DNA of 64,000 bases, from NCBI RefSeq assembly GCF_940670685.1, contig NZ_OW711693.1, positions 3,410,001-3,474,000 on the forward strand, written 5' to 3'. The notes beneath the pieces are model-generated. The model was not told the DNA's origin, did not search any database, and worked only from the letters and a program-made list of their open reading frames with translations. The stretch comes from Anaeropeptidivorans aminofermentans (lineage in GTDB: Bacteria > Bacillota > Clostridia > Lachnospirales > UBA5962). Of this stretch, positions 52,197 to 61,858 are shown piece by piece (within the stretch, counting starts at the first letter, position 1; every line of letters starts with the position of its first letter). The translations under genes and the position numbers were made by a program.

Positions 52197-52997
52197 TTAT
52201 ATAACAAAATGGAATAAACGGAGAACCTCCATAAAATCATCTGTTATAAATTCTATGGTTTTTTCGTCTATTTGCTTCACATTGGGATAAAGACTATTGG
52301 CACTTGCCGACTGATGCTTTTTATATCTAATAGTGACGGTGAACTTTTCAGGCATTTTTACTGTACAGTCTTTCCAATTTCCCGAAAAAGTTTCTTTTGC
52401 CTTTTCTTCAATCAGCCTAAGAGCAAGCTCCGGGTGAATTGATGTCACAGAATTGCCCTTTCCCTTATTTACGGCTACAGTGGTAATGCCGGGAATAAAT
52501 TCCTTTGCAAGGCTGCATATTTCCTCGTCTCCTGACAGGAAGACTACAGGGGTATGGTGCATTCCTGCTATATAGGCATTAATCATAAATTCACTTGCTC
52601 TTTTGCCGTTTATTTTTATTTCATCAAGGGTGCCGTTACTTATAGTATGAGCCAAGGGATTTCCGCTGTTATAAGCCGATGAATGGTAGCCTGTAAACAG
52701 AACGGCATCATACCCGTCCTGAATGCCTGACATCATGCTGTATCCATCCTCACTCCAGCCCCTGTTTATTTTAGCCTTTTCGGGAAGATAGGACGGAATG
52801 ATATTTCTTGCACTTGAATGGGCATCTTTTACAAGTATCTCCTCAGCCCCCGATGCAATTGCGCCTTTACAGGCGGCGGCGCATTCCTTGCTCATTTGCT
52901 CCCGAAAATATTCATACCAAAATCCGCCGGATTCCGTTTCGTCCCATGCGGCAATCCCTGTTGTTCCTTCAATATCGCTTGAAATAAAAACCTTCAA
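52197..52997 (-). CDS. M55 family D-aminopeptidase (DppA-like)
   Basis: 266 residues. The zinc signature S-x-D-x-E-G is SSDIEG (S6-G11); further metal histidines lie in KDAHSSARN and FTGYHSSAYNSGNPLAHT. DppA-type enzymes hydrolyse D-Ala-containing dipeptides, for example from wall turnover. The start codon is TTG (52997-52995), with GGGGGA six bases upstream; no ATG fits. The gene stands alone. Confidence 0.92.
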   Translation of the reverse strand: MKVFISSDIEGTTGIAAWDETESGGFWYEYFREQMSKECAAACKGAIASGAEEILVKDAHSSARNIIPSYLPEKAKINRGWSEDGYSMMSGIQDGYDAVLFTGYHSSAYNSGNPLAHTISNGTLDEIKINGKRASEFMINAYIAGMHHTPVVFLSGDEEICSLAKEFIPGITTVAVNKGKGNSVTSIHPELALRLIEEKAKETFSGNWKDCTVKMPEKFTVTIRYKKHQSASANSLYPNVKQIDEKTIEFITDDFMEVLRLFHFVI

Positions 52998-53164
52998 CCA
53001 ACTTCCCCCTTTTCAAAATCATCAGCATAATAAGGCATAAAGCATTCACATAAAAAATACCCTATCCTGTGATATTAATTTTTTTACACCTGTTTGCTAT
53101 AGAATAATTATACCGCTTAAGATTAAGTTCATCAATACCTTGAAGATTTATCAAAAGCGGAGAC

Positions 53165-53303
53165 TATAGTAAATTTAAAGTTAAACAGCAGCAAAGCCGT
53201 ATATTCACGAAGGCTTAAAAATGTACCGTTTCCGAAGGAAATCCGTATTTTTAAGCCTGATGGGAATAGGCCTTTGCTGCTTCTTTATATGAAATTTACT
53301 ATA
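53165..53303 (+). repeat. Family A repeat (near-consensus)
   Basis: 139 bp, TATAGTAAATTTAAAGTTAAAC to AAATTTACTATA. Central stem GGCTTAAAAATGTACCG/CCGTATTTTTAAGCC. It stops eight bases from the TetR stop codon, so it forms the 3' end of the exporter operon mRNA. Confidence 0.88.
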
Positions 53304-53310
53304 TACTTCT

Positions 53311-53922
53311 TTAATAAATACCATATTTAATAAGCTTCTCAAAGAATTCGAACCTATTTAAGAATTTCTCTCTGATCTCCACTGCATCTTCTAAAGTAAG
53401 GTCTTGGCCGATTTCTATTTTAGTGGAATAAGCTTCAATTACTATGTATATATACTCCAATATAAACTCCGGCTCAAAGTCACTTCTGAACTTAGAAATA
53501 TCCACGTCTGCGAAAAATTCAGACTTGATTTTATTCCTTTCTTCCATAACAATCTCTTTTATTTTATAAAACTCCTCCTTATTCATTATAATATACATAT
53601 AGATGACAAATCTGCTTTCAGCCTGATGTTCTATAAAATAATCTACTTTTCTTATGGCAACTGCTTTTACTCTTTCAAAGCAGTCATCAATTAAAAAAAC
53701 TTCTTCGGAAAAAACATAGTCCATATAATCCTTAAGGGCTTTTTGGGCGCATTCTATAAATAAATTTTCCTTCGACTTAAAATAATGAAATAAAAGCCCC
53801 TTGGAAAGACCGGCTCTTTCCATAATCTTTTTAGCTGAGGTTCCCTCATAGCCGTTTGCGGCAAATTCCTCTATGGCAGACGCCATTATTTTTTTAAAAG
53901 CCTCTGGCTTATTCTTTATCAA
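53311..53922 (-). CDS. TetR-family repressor of the exporter operon
   Basis: 203 residues. N-terminal TetR HTH (about 12-58: AANGYEGTSAKKIMERAGLS, then GLLFHYFKSKENLF). The ligand domain is unremarkable and resembles TetR regulators of ABC exporters. Start is a TTG at 53922, overlapping the end of the HlyD gene by 14 bp; the ribosome site is weak (GAAGG), so translation is probably coupled. It is last in the operon. Its likely operator, ATTGACC-ATGC-GGTCAAT, overlaps the operon start at 58401-58418. Confidence 0.9.
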   Translation of the reverse strand: MIKNKPEAFKKIMASAIEEFAANGYEGTSAKKIMERAGLSKGLLFHYFKSKENLFIECAQKALKDYMDYVFSEEVFLIDDCFERVKAVAIRKVDYFIEHQAESRFVIYMYIIMNKEEFYKIKEIVMEERNKIKSEFFADVDISKFRSDFEPEFILEYIYIVIEAYSTKIEIGQDLTLEDAVEIREKFLNRFEFFEKLIKYGIY

Positions 53923-55324
53923 TAACCTTCATTCCATTCTTAAGTCCCTTTTCATTGGGGTCTTTTATTACTTTTTCGTTTTCTAAAATACCTTCTTCTA
54001 TAACGATATCCGTTCTAAGCTCAAGCCCTTTTTTAACTTCCTTTTTAACAAGCTTATCGTTTTCTACAGCCCATAGGTAATCAATGCCTTCTTCCTCAAA
54101 AACGGCTGTTTTAGGCACCATTATTTTATTTTCTTCACGGTAGAAAACAAATTTTATATCTAAATCATATCCAATGTTTAAATCTGCTTTATCCGGCTTG
54201 ATACGTACCTTTATTTTTCTTTCTTCAATACCTAAAGGAGAAATTTTAACCTCGGCATTATCTGCGATTTCTTCAACAGTGCCGGAAAACACTAGGTCTT
54301 CGTCTCTTCTCTTTGAGGTAAGCTCTACCTTATCCCCTATTTTAACGCCTTCTATATCCTTCGTCGATACATAGGTTTCGATTTTCTTCGTATCTGTATT
54401 TTCTATGGTGGCTATAGGGCCTTCAAATACAGTATTTACATTTTTAACGTAAAGCTTTGTTATTTTTCCGCTGATGGGAGCGGTTATAACACAGTTTTCT
54501 ATTTTATCTGTTATCTCGGAAATAGCAACTTCCGCCTTATTTTTAAGGCTTTGATAATAAGATGCCATAGGGCCTGTGTAGGAGCTTTTCAGGGTGTTAT
54601 CTATCCCTTCTATCTGGGCGTTTAAAGAAGCCTGCATTCCTTCCAGATATTTATTAGACCCTTGCGGAAGATTGCTTTCAATGATTTTTATCTGCTGAAT
54701 GCTTCCTTCAAGCTCTTTTTCCAGAGCATCTACAGTATCCTTCGCCTTATCCAAATCTATTTTAGAAATTGCCCCTGCCTCATAAAGCGCCTTATAATCC
54801 TCATAATCCTTAAGGGCCTGATTATAATTACTCTTATTTTGCTCTATTAATATGTTCTGAAGCCTTTTTTGCTCCTCAACGCTTATAGTATTATCGTCTA
54901 TTTTAGCCGAAAGAGCTGAAAGCTCTCCTTGAAGGCTGTCTCTTCTTGCTTTTAAATCGGTTTTAGATTTATTTTCCTCAGTATATAAATTCTCTATCTG
55001 GGCGTCTATTCCCGTAAGGTCCGTTTCCAGTTTCAAAAGCTCAAATTCATAGGGCTTTGTATCAATTTCTAATAAAGTATCCCCTTTGTTGACGTATTGA
55101 TTTTCTTCCACGTATAGATGCTCTATTTTACCTGTTGCAAGGGGATAGATGGTCATATCCTCCTGTGAAGCTACATATCCCGTTTCTATAAAATAAAGCT
55201 CTCCTGTGCCTTTATAGGCTTCTGTAATATCAATTTCCTTAGGTCTATTCATTTCATAAAATCCATAGCCCAAGGCCATCACCAGCAATAAAGAAAATAT
55301 GATAATTTTCCACTTCATTTTCAT
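53909..55324 (-). CDS. HlyD/MacA-type membrane fusion protein
   Basis: 471 residues. One N-terminal membrane helix (about 5-24), a first beta-barrel/lipoyl part (about 45-95: GKIEHLYVEENQYVNKGDTL), a coiled-coil hairpin (about 95-265), the second lipoyl half (APISGKITKLYVKN) and a beta-barrel. Links the exporter to the cell surface in Gram-positives. Sits two bases after the permease gene. Confidence 0.9.
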   Translation of the reverse strand: MKMKWKIIIFSLLLVMALGYGFYEMNRPKEIDITEAYKGTGELYFIETGYVASQEDMTIYPLATGKIEHLYVEENQYVNKGDTLLEIDTKPYEFELLKLETDLTGIDAQIENLYTEENKSKTDLKARRDSLQGELSALSAKIDDNTISVEEQKRLQNILIEQNKSNYNQALKDYEDYKALYEAGAISKIDLDKAKDTVDALEKELEGSIQQIKIIESNLPQGSNKYLEGMQASLNAQIEGIDNTLKSSYTGPMASYYQSLKNKAEVAISEITDKIENCVITAPISGKITKLYVKNVNTVFEGPIATIENTDTKKIETYVSTKDIEGVKIGDKVELTSKRRDEDLVFSGTVEEIADNAEVKISPLGIEERKIKVRIKPDKADLNIGYDLDIKFVFYREENKIMVPKTAVFEEEGIDYLWAVENDKLVKKEVKKGLELRTDIVIEEGILENEKVIKDPNEKGLKNGMKVIDKE

Positions 55325-55326
55325 TT

Positions 55327-57678
55327 CTATTCCCTCTCCTTCAGAACTTCAACCATGTCAAATTTCTTAATATACTTTTCACTTGTTTTATTGGCTATAA
55401 TTACCGCCAGTATACAGCCTGCCGCGCCTCCTATGTAGGCGGTCATCTCTGTCGATACGGGAAATGTAAATAAATCAACATCTACCATTTCCTTTACGGC
55501 TATCTTTAAAAGTCTGGTAAAGGGAATACCCAAAACCATACCCATAATACATAATATCCAATGCTCAATATTCATTATCTGGGCAACCTCTTTAATCTGC
55601 ATCCCCATTACCCTTAAGGTAGCATATTCTCTTTTTCTTTCAGAGAGGCTTACAGTAGAGGTGTTATATATAATGGCAAAGGCCACAATTATTGCCATAA
55701 ACTCCATTACAACCATCATGCCGTCATAAGAAGCAAGCAAATTTTTATAATTGGTTAATACCTGGCCGGTATCTTCCACGGATTTTATATTGCTTCCGTC
55801 TATAATCTGCTGCTTGACATTTTCCATATTGTCGGAAGTGAATATAACTGCCGTTGCCATGGGCTTTGTACCCATTAAATCCGATAAATAGCGAAAATCT
55901 ATAAATACGGAGGCTCCTAGATTTTGAGTAATAATCTCCGTTACCACAAGCTCCAGATCTTCTTTGAAATAAGGGGATTTGATTTTAATTTTATCCCCTA
56001 TTTTGCATTCAAGCTTTTCAGCTATGGCATTTGTCATGATTAAAGAATTATAATCAAGCTTATAATACCTTTTAAACTCCGTATCATATATCTTATATAA
56101 AGCAGCGTCATTTTTAAGGCCGGTTAAAGAAGAGCCTGTTTTCAGATGCTTATAGTTAATCTCTATGGGAATTTCCGCAATAGCTTCCGAATAAATAATG
56201 TTTTCAATATTTTTAACGGTATTTTCCGCTTCTTCTGCATATACGGGACTTTTAAAATTTATTTTTCCGTCATAAATCTGAGCCTTTTCAAACTGGCTGA
56301 AAAGCATGGAATCTATCATGCCGCCGTAAGAGCTCATAAAGGCAATTAAGCTGAAGGAAAACATAATACCTATAATTAAAAACAAGCTTCTTACCTTGGA
56401 CCTTGATATATTTCTTACGGCCATATTGCCCTTTGAATTTAAAATATGCCTAAGGAACGGAAGTATCTTTAAAATATCTCCCTTTTGATTCTTCGGAGCT
56501 TCCGGCCGCATGGCATCTGCCGGAGAAAGATTCAGTATTTTAACGCTTCCAAGTAAAGCGCCGAAAACTCCTGCCGCCAGGGCTATGAGCATGCCCCCTA
56601 TAATATAATTAATGGACTTTAAGTCGCCTCCCTCAGGCAGCTTAAAGAATTCATTATACATTTCTATAAATGTTCCTGAAAGCAAAACCCCCAGCCATAC
56701 TCCTAATATTCCAGCGGCAAGGCCTGTAAGGCCGCCGTAGAAAACATAATGCATAAGCACCTTCAGCTTGCTGTAGCCGAAGGCTCTCATCATGCCAATC
56801 TGCATTCTGTCCTGTTCTATGATTCTTTTAAGCATCAAATAAAGGATGATGACCGCCATGGCTACAAAAATCATAGGGATTTGGGTCGTCATAGATTTAT
56901 TTGATTTTATCTCCTGATCAAGCATAGCATAGGAAGACTGATCCTCTACAGGATACAGGCTTATAATGCCATAGGGCTTAAGAACATCTTCAAGCTCTAT
57001 TTTCACATCGTCAAAGCGATAGCCTTCTTCAAGGGAAAACACAATATTATTATATATGCCTTCCATGCCTAAAATCCCCGATAAGGTTTCTTCCTCGGCA
57101 AAGGCAATATTAAAGGTTTCAGGGTCTGGGATAAAATCTTCTACCCCTCTGATTATGTATACGTATTCAGGGGATTCCGCCGTAGCTACAATGTTTAAAT
57201 TCACTTCCTTATGATTCATAAGTACCTTTATATGATCGGATATTTTTAAATTATGGGCTGTCAGAAAACTATCGCCTATTGCGATATCATTTGTTTCTTT
57301 AAAGCTTCCGCCTTTTATACGAAAGGAATTCAGCCTGCTTAAATTATTCTTATCATAGGAAATAAGCCTGAGGGTCATAATTTTATTATTGTTTTCCATT
57401 AAAACCCTGGCTTCTGTAACAATTCTTCCCTTGACCTCTTTTATGCCTTCTATCTTTTCTACGGAATGAAGGGCGGCCTTAGGTATTGCCGTTAGTTCCC
57501 CGAAGCCGTCGGCAAGCTCATATTCCTTATAATATTCGTCTTTTCTTACTTCCAGCGTATCTATGCTTATACCCATAGAGCAGTATATAATAATCCCGAT
57601 TGCCAAAAGAACGATACATGCTATATAGGCCCTTTTATTGGAAAGCATAGAACGTATAGCCTTTTTAATAAGGATCAC
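55327..57678 (-). CDS. ABC exporter permease, two FtsX domains
   Basis: 783 residues. Starts with an N-terminal helix (about 15-35), a large extracytoplasmic region, three helices in an FtsX domain (about 260-400), a helix near 420, another external region and a second FtsX domain (about 645-770). This is the long MacB/FtsX-like permease form. I chose GTG at 57678 (seven bases after GAGGAGG), which overlaps the ATPase stop as GTGA; TTG at 57681 is possible. Substrate unknown; peptides or antimicrobials are likely from similar operons. Confidence 0.9.
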   Translation of the reverse strand: MILIKKAIRSMLSNKRAYIACIVLLAIGIIIYCSMGISIDTLEVRKDEYYKEYELADGFGELTAIPKAALHSVEKIEGIKEVKGRIVTEARVLMENNNKIMTLRLISYDKNNLSRLNSFRIKGGSFKETNDIAIGDSFLTAHNLKISDHIKVLMNHKEVNLNIVATAESPEYVYIIRGVEDFIPDPETFNIAFAEEETLSGILGMEGIYNNIVFSLEEGYRFDDVKIELEDVLKPYGIISLYPVEDQSSYAMLDQEIKSNKSMTTQIPMIFVAMAVIILYLMLKRIIEQDRMQIGMMRAFGYSKLKVLMHYVFYGGLTGLAAGILGVWLGVLLSGTFIEMYNEFFKLPEGGDLKSINYIIGGMLIALAAGVFGALLGSVKILNLSPADAMRPEAPKNQKGDILKILPFLRHILNSKGNMAVRNISRSKVRSLFLIIGIMFSFSLIAFMSSYGGMIDSMLFSQFEKAQIYDGKINFKSPVYAEEAENTVKNIENIIYSEAIAEIPIEINYKHLKTGSSLTGLKNDAALYKIYDTEFKRYYKLDYNSLIMTNAIAEKLECKIGDKIKIKSPYFKEDLELVVTEIITQNLGASVFIDFRYLSDLMGTKPMATAVIFTSDNMENVKQQIIDGSNIKSVEDTGQVLTNYKNLLASYDGMMVVMEFMAIIVAFAIIYNTSTVSLSERKREYATLRVMGMQIKEVAQIMNIEHWILCIMGMVLGIPFTRLLKIAVKEMVDVDLFTFPVSTEMTAYIGGAAGCILAVIIANKTSEKYIKKFDMVEVLKERE

Positions 57679-58379
57679 CAATATACCTCCTCGGGCCTTA
57701 TTGGCTTTTCGATATTTTCTATTTTATCTACCAATCCGTCCTTTATGTAGACAATTCTATCTGCCATCTGCCCTATGCCTGCGTTATGGGTAATGATAAT
57801 AATGGTCTTTTTATAATTTTCATTAAATTCCTTAAGAATTTTAAGAACCTGTATGCCTGTGGTAAAATCCAATGCGCCCGTAGGCTCATCACAGAGCAAA
57901 ACTGCAGGGTTTTTCCCCAAGGCCCTTGCTATGGCAACTCTTTGCTGCTGCCCTCCTGACATTTGTGAGGGGAAATGGCCCGACCATTCCAAAAGGCCTA
58001 TGTTTTCCAGAAGCTCATCTACATTGATAGGGCTTTTAGAAAGCTCACAGCTTAATTCGATATTCTCTTTTGCAGTTAAATTAGGAACAAGATTATAAAA
58101 CTGAAATACAAAGCCTATGGCATTTTTCCTGTAATTTGTAAGCTCTCTGTCCTTGTATTCTCCGATATCCTGTCCGTTAAAAATAATTTTTCCTTTGGTG
58201 GGGGTATCGATTCCCCCTATGATATTGAGTAAAGTAGACTTCCCTGAGCCTGACGCCCCAAGAATAACTAAAAACTCTCCTTCATATATTTCTAAATCTA
58301 TTCCTCTAAGAGCGTTAACTGAAACCTCTCCCATTTTATAATCCTTTGTAACGCCCTGTATCTGTATTAAAGGTTCCAT
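57675..58379 (-). CDS. ABC exporter ATP-binding protein (MacB/LolD-like)
   Basis: 234 residues from ATG at 58379 (AGGAGG seven bases upstream; 14 codons shorter than the longest ORF). Walker A GASGSGKST (41-49), Q loop in VFQFYNLVPN, signature MSGGQQQR (140-147), Walker B LLCDEP (161-166) and H loop IIITHN. First gene of the operon ATPase-permease-HlyD-TetR. Confidence 0.95.
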   Translation of the reverse strand: MEPLIQIQGVTKDYKMGEVSVNALRGIDLEIYEGEFLVILGASGSGKSTLLNIIGGIDTPTKGKIIFNGQDIGEYKDRELTNYRKNAIGFVFQFYNLVPNLTAKENIELSCELSKSPINVDELLENIGLLEWSGHFPSQMSGGQQQRVAIARALGKNPAVLLCDEPTGALDFTTGIQVLKILKEFNENYKKTIIIITHNAGIGQMADRIVYIKDGLVDKIENIEKPIRPEEVYW

Positions 58380-58400
58380 AAGCGTACCTCCTGAAAGCTC

Positions 58401-58451
58401 ATTGACCATGCGGTCAATCACTATTATATTTACTTTTTGCTGAAATTACAA
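58401..58451 (-). promoter_or_regulatory. Promoter and TetR-type operator of the exporter operon
   Basis: On the minus strand, TTGTAA (58451-58446), a 17-bp spacer and TATAAT (58428-58423), then ATTGACC-ATGC-GGTCAAT (58418-58401), a perfect inverted repeat at the expected transcription start. Placement and form suit repression by the TetR protein of the same operon. Confidence 0.82.
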
Positions 58452-58551
58452 TAGAAATTAAAAAAGAGATTTAAAAAATTAAAAATCATGTATTTTTAAG
58501 GGTTTTTAAGCATAAAATCATCTTTTGGGCAAATAATTTATAGCAGCTTAA

Positions 58552-58585
58552 TTAATACCCTAAGAACTTTTTCTTAGGGTATTTA
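58552..58585. other. Isolated hairpin
   Basis: TAATACCCTAAGAA-CTTT-TTCTTAGGGTATTTA, a perfect stem with no adjacent gene end. It may be a relic of a further repeat or a terminator of an unrecognised transcript. Confidence 0.45.
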
Positions 58586-58671
58586 AGCAAATTATTATAA
58601 AAATAATATAACGTTTATTCGTGATAAGAAGACCCTCACTAAAAAATGATTCCTAAGTTTCTGCTTATACT

Positions 58672-58864
58672 AAATTTCTTGCAAAGAAGTAACAAAAGCT
58701 TATGGAATATATAATTTTATTACTGTTTAAATTTACTATATCTCATTTTAAGTTTACTTAGACTTGAATAAATATAAAACAGCAGCATTTCAATGCGCTT
58801 TTCTCTTGTTTCATACCCTCTTTAAAGCCAAATACCGCAGCAGAATAAAAGCAAATTAACTATA
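58672..58864. repeat. Deleted A repeat followed by a B-like repeat
   Basis: 58672-58741 is an A copy lacking its centre (AAATTTCTTGCAAAGAAG to CTGTTTAAATTTACTATA). 58757-58864 is a B-like copy (ACTTGAATAAATATAAAAC to AAAAGCAAATTAACTATA), more diverged than the 103-bp copies. Confidence 0.65.
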
Positions 58865-58961
58865 ATATAAAAATATAAAAAAGAATTGATTTTTCTTTTC
58901 AGATGTTGTAATATTAGAACTATGATAAGTGGTTTTAATAACTACATACGGAGGTGTTCAT

Positions 58962-59606
58962 ATGTATAAATCTTTAAGAGACCCAATAAGCGCCATGACC
59001 CACTTGGTGGCTCTTATTGTGTATATTCCTTTTCTTACGGCGTTAATCGTCATAAGCGCCATTAATTATTATCCTGCCCTTATTACAGGGTTCAGTATCT
59101 TTGCGGCGTCTGTCATAGGCTTATATCTTGCAAGCTCTATTTACCATATGGTAAAGGCTTCCCCTAAAATCATAGGTATTTTAAGAAAAGTTGACCACTG
59201 CATGATTTTCGTTTTAATCGCCGGAACGTATACCCCCATATGCCTCGGCCCTCTTAAAGGACCTTTAGGTTATTCCTTAACGGCAGGCATATGGCTTTTC
59301 GGGGCAGTGGGAATTTTCCTTAAAATATTTCATTTTAATGCCCCAAGGTCTCTTTCCACAGCAATATACGTTATTATGGGCTGGCTTGTTATATTCGCAT
59401 TTTATCCCCTTATAAAGGCCGTTTCCTTAAGCGGCTTATTGCTTCTTGCAGCAGGGGGAATCCTATATACTTTAGGGGCAGTCATCTATGGACTGAAAAA
59501 GCCCAATCTGCCTTTTAAAAACTGGGGCTTTCATGAAATATTCCACCTCTTTGTAATAGCGGGGACGGCTTGCCATATCCTTTTTATGTTTTTGTATGTA
59601 TTGTAG
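58962..59606 (+). CDS. Hemolysin III / PAQR-family membrane protein
   Basis: 214 residues from ATG at 58962 (GGAGG upstream; 11 codons shorter than the longest ORF). Seven membrane segments. HlyIII motifs: DPISAMTHLV with H at the first helix, S-x-x-x-H in SSIYHM, DH in KVDHCMIFVLIAGTYTP, and H in FHEIFHLFVIAGTACH. The family is related to progestin/adipoQ receptors and is probably a metal-dependent membrane hydrolase; hemolysis is doubtful. Confidence 0.93.
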   Translation: MYKSLRDPISAMTHLVALIVYIPFLTALIVISAINYYPALITGFSIFAASVIGLYLASSIYHMVKASPKIIGILRKVDHCMIFVLIAGTYTPICLGPLKGPLGYSLTAGIWLFGAVGIFLKIFHFNAPRSLSTAIYVIMGWLVIFAFYPLIKAVSLSGLLLLAAGGILYTLGAVIYGLKKPNLPFKNWGFHEIFHLFVIAGTACHILFMFLYVL

Positions 59607-59662
59607 AAGAGCATAAAAGCAAAACTTATATTGTGATTCATCACTAAGTTCACAGAGCATCT

Positions 59663-59917
59663 TTGAAGTAAATTTCTTATAAAGAAGTGACAAAAGCCTA
59701 TTCCCTAGAGATTCCTCTTACCAAACAAAAAACAAGTTTGATAATTATAAGAAAACGCATTTTTGAATCCTCATATAGTCAATTTGCTTTTATACTATTA
59801 TAAGCATTTGGTTTTAGGGGACATAAAATAAGAGAAAAGCAAATTGACATGCTGCTACTCCATATGAATTCAAGGAATATACGGTTTTGTTACTGTTTCA
59901 CATTAAATTTACTATTC
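59663..59917 (-). repeat. Family A (long form) carrying a nested B-like copy
   Basis: An inverted A-long runs from AGTAAATTTCTTATAAAG (with AAACAAAAAACAAGTTTGATAA) through TTTTTGAATCC. At about 59775-59871 a B-like element intervenes (TAGTCAATTTGCTTTTATAC to GAATTCAAG), then A resumes at GAATATACGGTTTTG and ends CATTAAATTTACTA. The duplication at this junction is less clean than in the other two nests. Confidence 0.72.
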
Positions 59918-59948
59918 TAAGTTTGTGATTTTTTGCATTAAAAGCAGA

Positions 59949-59975
59949 GGGGCGCTTAAATAAGCGCCCCTTTTT
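59949..59975. terminator. Bidirectional terminator, HlyIII / GGDEF
   Basis: GGGGCGCTTA-AA-TAAGCGCCCC followed by TTTTT on the plus strand, between convergent genes. Confidence 0.88.
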
Positions 59976-60034
59976 ATATCTTAAAATTAAAACTCTATTG
60001 AATTAAGCTTAAAGAAATATTTTAACAAACAGCC

Positions 60035-60946
60035 TTATATAAAAAGATATTCCTTTACAGGGGTTACGATTCTGTTTTTTCCTCTGTCTTTCGCTTTATA
60101 AAGAAGCTTATCCGCCTCACATATAAGCTCTTTAGAGTTCAGTCTTGCTTCCTTTGCAGGGTCTACATAAAGCATTCCCACACTGAAGGAAACCGCATCA
60201 GGGAATATATTTAAAAAATGACCTTTTACCTCATTTTGTATCCGCTCGATAATCTTGGCGCTTTTATCGGTGCCTATATTGGAGAAGACAAAAACAAATT
60301 CCTCCCCTCCGTATCTGCCGAATATATCGCTGTTTCTGATATTCTTTCGGGATGTGTCGGCAAATATTTTTAACACGTCGTCTCCCGTTAGATGGCCGTA
60401 GCTGTCGTTAATCTTTTTAAAGTCGTCAAAATCCAGCATACATATGGTAAAGGGCTTAGGGTCCTTGGCGTTTATCAGCATATGCATATATTTAAACAGG
60501 CCATATTTATTCAGCGCCTTTGTGGCTAAATCAAGTTCTAATCGGCAAAGAAGGTTTTCTTCTTTGGCTTTATAAGGCGTTGTATCTACTATAGTAAGTA
60601 TAACATAAGCACTTGAATTCATATGAAGGAGCTTGCCGGTTATTAAAAAGCATTTCAAGTCCGCCCCCCTTTGTATTCTTATCTCAATGCCTCTTTCCTC
60701 CATACGCCCTTCAAGCACTTTATCCAAAATGCTGTCTATATCAATATCTAATATTTCTTTTAGGCTATTATCGCCGTATATATTTTTCTCGCCAATACCC
60801 AAATACTTAAATAATTTGTCGTTAGCAAAAACAATATGATGGTTTTCATCGTATATTAATATTCCGCATTCCAACTCATTATAAGCACAGCAATAAGTCT
60901 CAAACAGATTATTTGAGGAATTCTTATTTGTGCTTTCTGTATTCAT
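60035..60946 (-). CDS. PAS-GGDEF diguanylate cyclase
   Basis: 303 residues from ATG at 60946 (GGGGG seven bases upstream). A PAS-like sensor (about 20-125: GILIYDENHHIVFANDKLFK) precedes a GGDEF domain (about 135-300). The active site is GGEEF (213-217), intact, with the inhibitory I-site RNSD (204-207) exactly five residues before. So it should make cyclic di-GMP with product inhibition. No membrane segment. Divergent from an XRE gene over a gap containing two palindromes. Confidence 0.93.
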   Translation of the reverse strand: MNTESTNKNSSNNLFETYCCAYNELECGILIYDENHHIVFANDKLFKYLGIGEKNIYGDNSLKEILDIDIDSILDKVLEGRMEERGIEIRIQRGADLKCFLITGKLLHMNSSAYVILTIVDTTPYKAKEENLLCRLELDLATKALNKYGLFKYMHMLINAKDPKPFTICMLDFDDFKKINDSYGHLTGDDVLKIFADTSRKNIRNSDIFGRYGGEEFVFVFSNIGTDKSAKIIERIQNEVKGHFLNIFPDAVSFSVGMLYVDPAKEARLNSKELICEADKLLYKAKDRGKNRIVTPVKEYLFI

Positions 60947-61023
60947 GGTATAACCCCCTTTTATATTGGTCATTATTAATAATGGGATTACAAAAATGTA
61001 TTGGCTGCTATATAAATATATTT

Positions 61024-61060
61024 ATACAGTTTAATCAACTGTATAAGTAATATTACTTAT
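61024..61060. promoter_or_regulatory. Two palindromes between GGDEF and XRE genes
   Basis: ATACAGTT-TAATC-AACTGTAT (61024-61044) and the perfect 18-bp ATAAGTAATATTACTTAT (61043-61060). They adjoin each other between divergent starts and fit operator sites for the XRE regulator. Confidence 0.6.
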
Positions 61061-61129
61061 TCAATATATTATAACGGTTAATTGCAAATAATACAATATT
61101 TCTGTGGCAGTTATAAAGGGAGGCTACAT

Positions 61130-61480
61130 ATGATACTTGATTACCGGGCTATTGGACAGAGAATCCGCTCGATCAGGCTAAAAGGGGGGTTAACCCAGGA
61201 AAAGCTTGCAGAATTAACAGAGCTAAGCAATCAGCACATAAGCAATATTGAAACCGGCTCTACAAAACTATCTTTACAGACTTTAGTTAAAATAGCAAAT
61301 GCCCTGGATAGCTCTGCCGATGAAATATTATGTGATAATGTAACCAAAACAAAGCCCATTTATGACAATGAAATCCTACAGGAGCTTGCAGACTGCAACG
61401 AGCAGGAAACACGTTTCATTGCAGATACTGTAAAGCACATCAAGAAAACCCTAAGGTATAGGCTGGGAACAAATAAGTAA
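61130..61480 (+). CDS. XRE-family regulator
   Basis: 116 residues from ATG at 61130 (GGGAGG upstream). N-terminal HTH (about 6-62: LTQEKLAELTELSNQHISNI) and a short C-terminal tail (70-116) predicted helical. The same layout is common in regulators of clostridial loci. The adjoining operator-like palindromes suggest autoregulation and perhaps control of the divergent cyclase. Confidence 0.9.
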   Translation: MILDYRAIGQRIRSIRLKGGLTQEKLAELTELSNQHISNIETGSTKLSLQTLVKIANALDSSADEILCDNVTKTKPIYDNEILQELADCNEQETRFIADTVKHIKKTLRYRLGTNK

Positions 61481-61534
61481 AATAACTGCCATCGATTCCT
61501 AAAATATGCTGAAAGTTCATGAAAAGGTTTTAAT

Positions 61535-61700
61535 TTATACTACGCGAACTTGAAAAAAGATTTACAAGCTTAAGCTTGTAAATCTTTTTAAATGGGCATC
61601 TTCTTGTCGTTACTAAACCTATTTTTAAGTTTGGTAAGAGGAACAGCCTTATACCATATTTTTACTTTAGCAGCAACAAATATAGATTTAACGTGCAAAT
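61535..61700 (+). repeat. Remnant of the A long-form insert
   Basis: ATACTACGCGAACTTGAAAA, the stem GATTTACAAGC-TTAA-GCTTGTAAATC, and TCGTTACTAAACCT/AAGTTTGGTAAGAGGA match the long-form insert, with no clear A ends on either side. Confidence 0.55.
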
Positions 61701-61804
61701 AGGGATTATCTACATAATCCTGACCCGCTGCTTCTTAAGTTCGCGGGGGCATCTTTAAACCACCTAGCCCTGTTCTCTAAATAAATCACTTTTTGATATT
61801 AATA

Positions 61805-61836
61805 AAAACCGCAATCATAAAATGACTGCGATTTTT
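61805..61836 (-). terminator. Terminator of the transporter gene
   Basis: Minus strand CGCAGTCAT-TTT-ATGATTGCG followed by GTTTTTATT, 22 bases after the transporter stop. Confidence 0.75.
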
Positions 61837-61858
61837 TAAATATCTGTATAAATATTTC

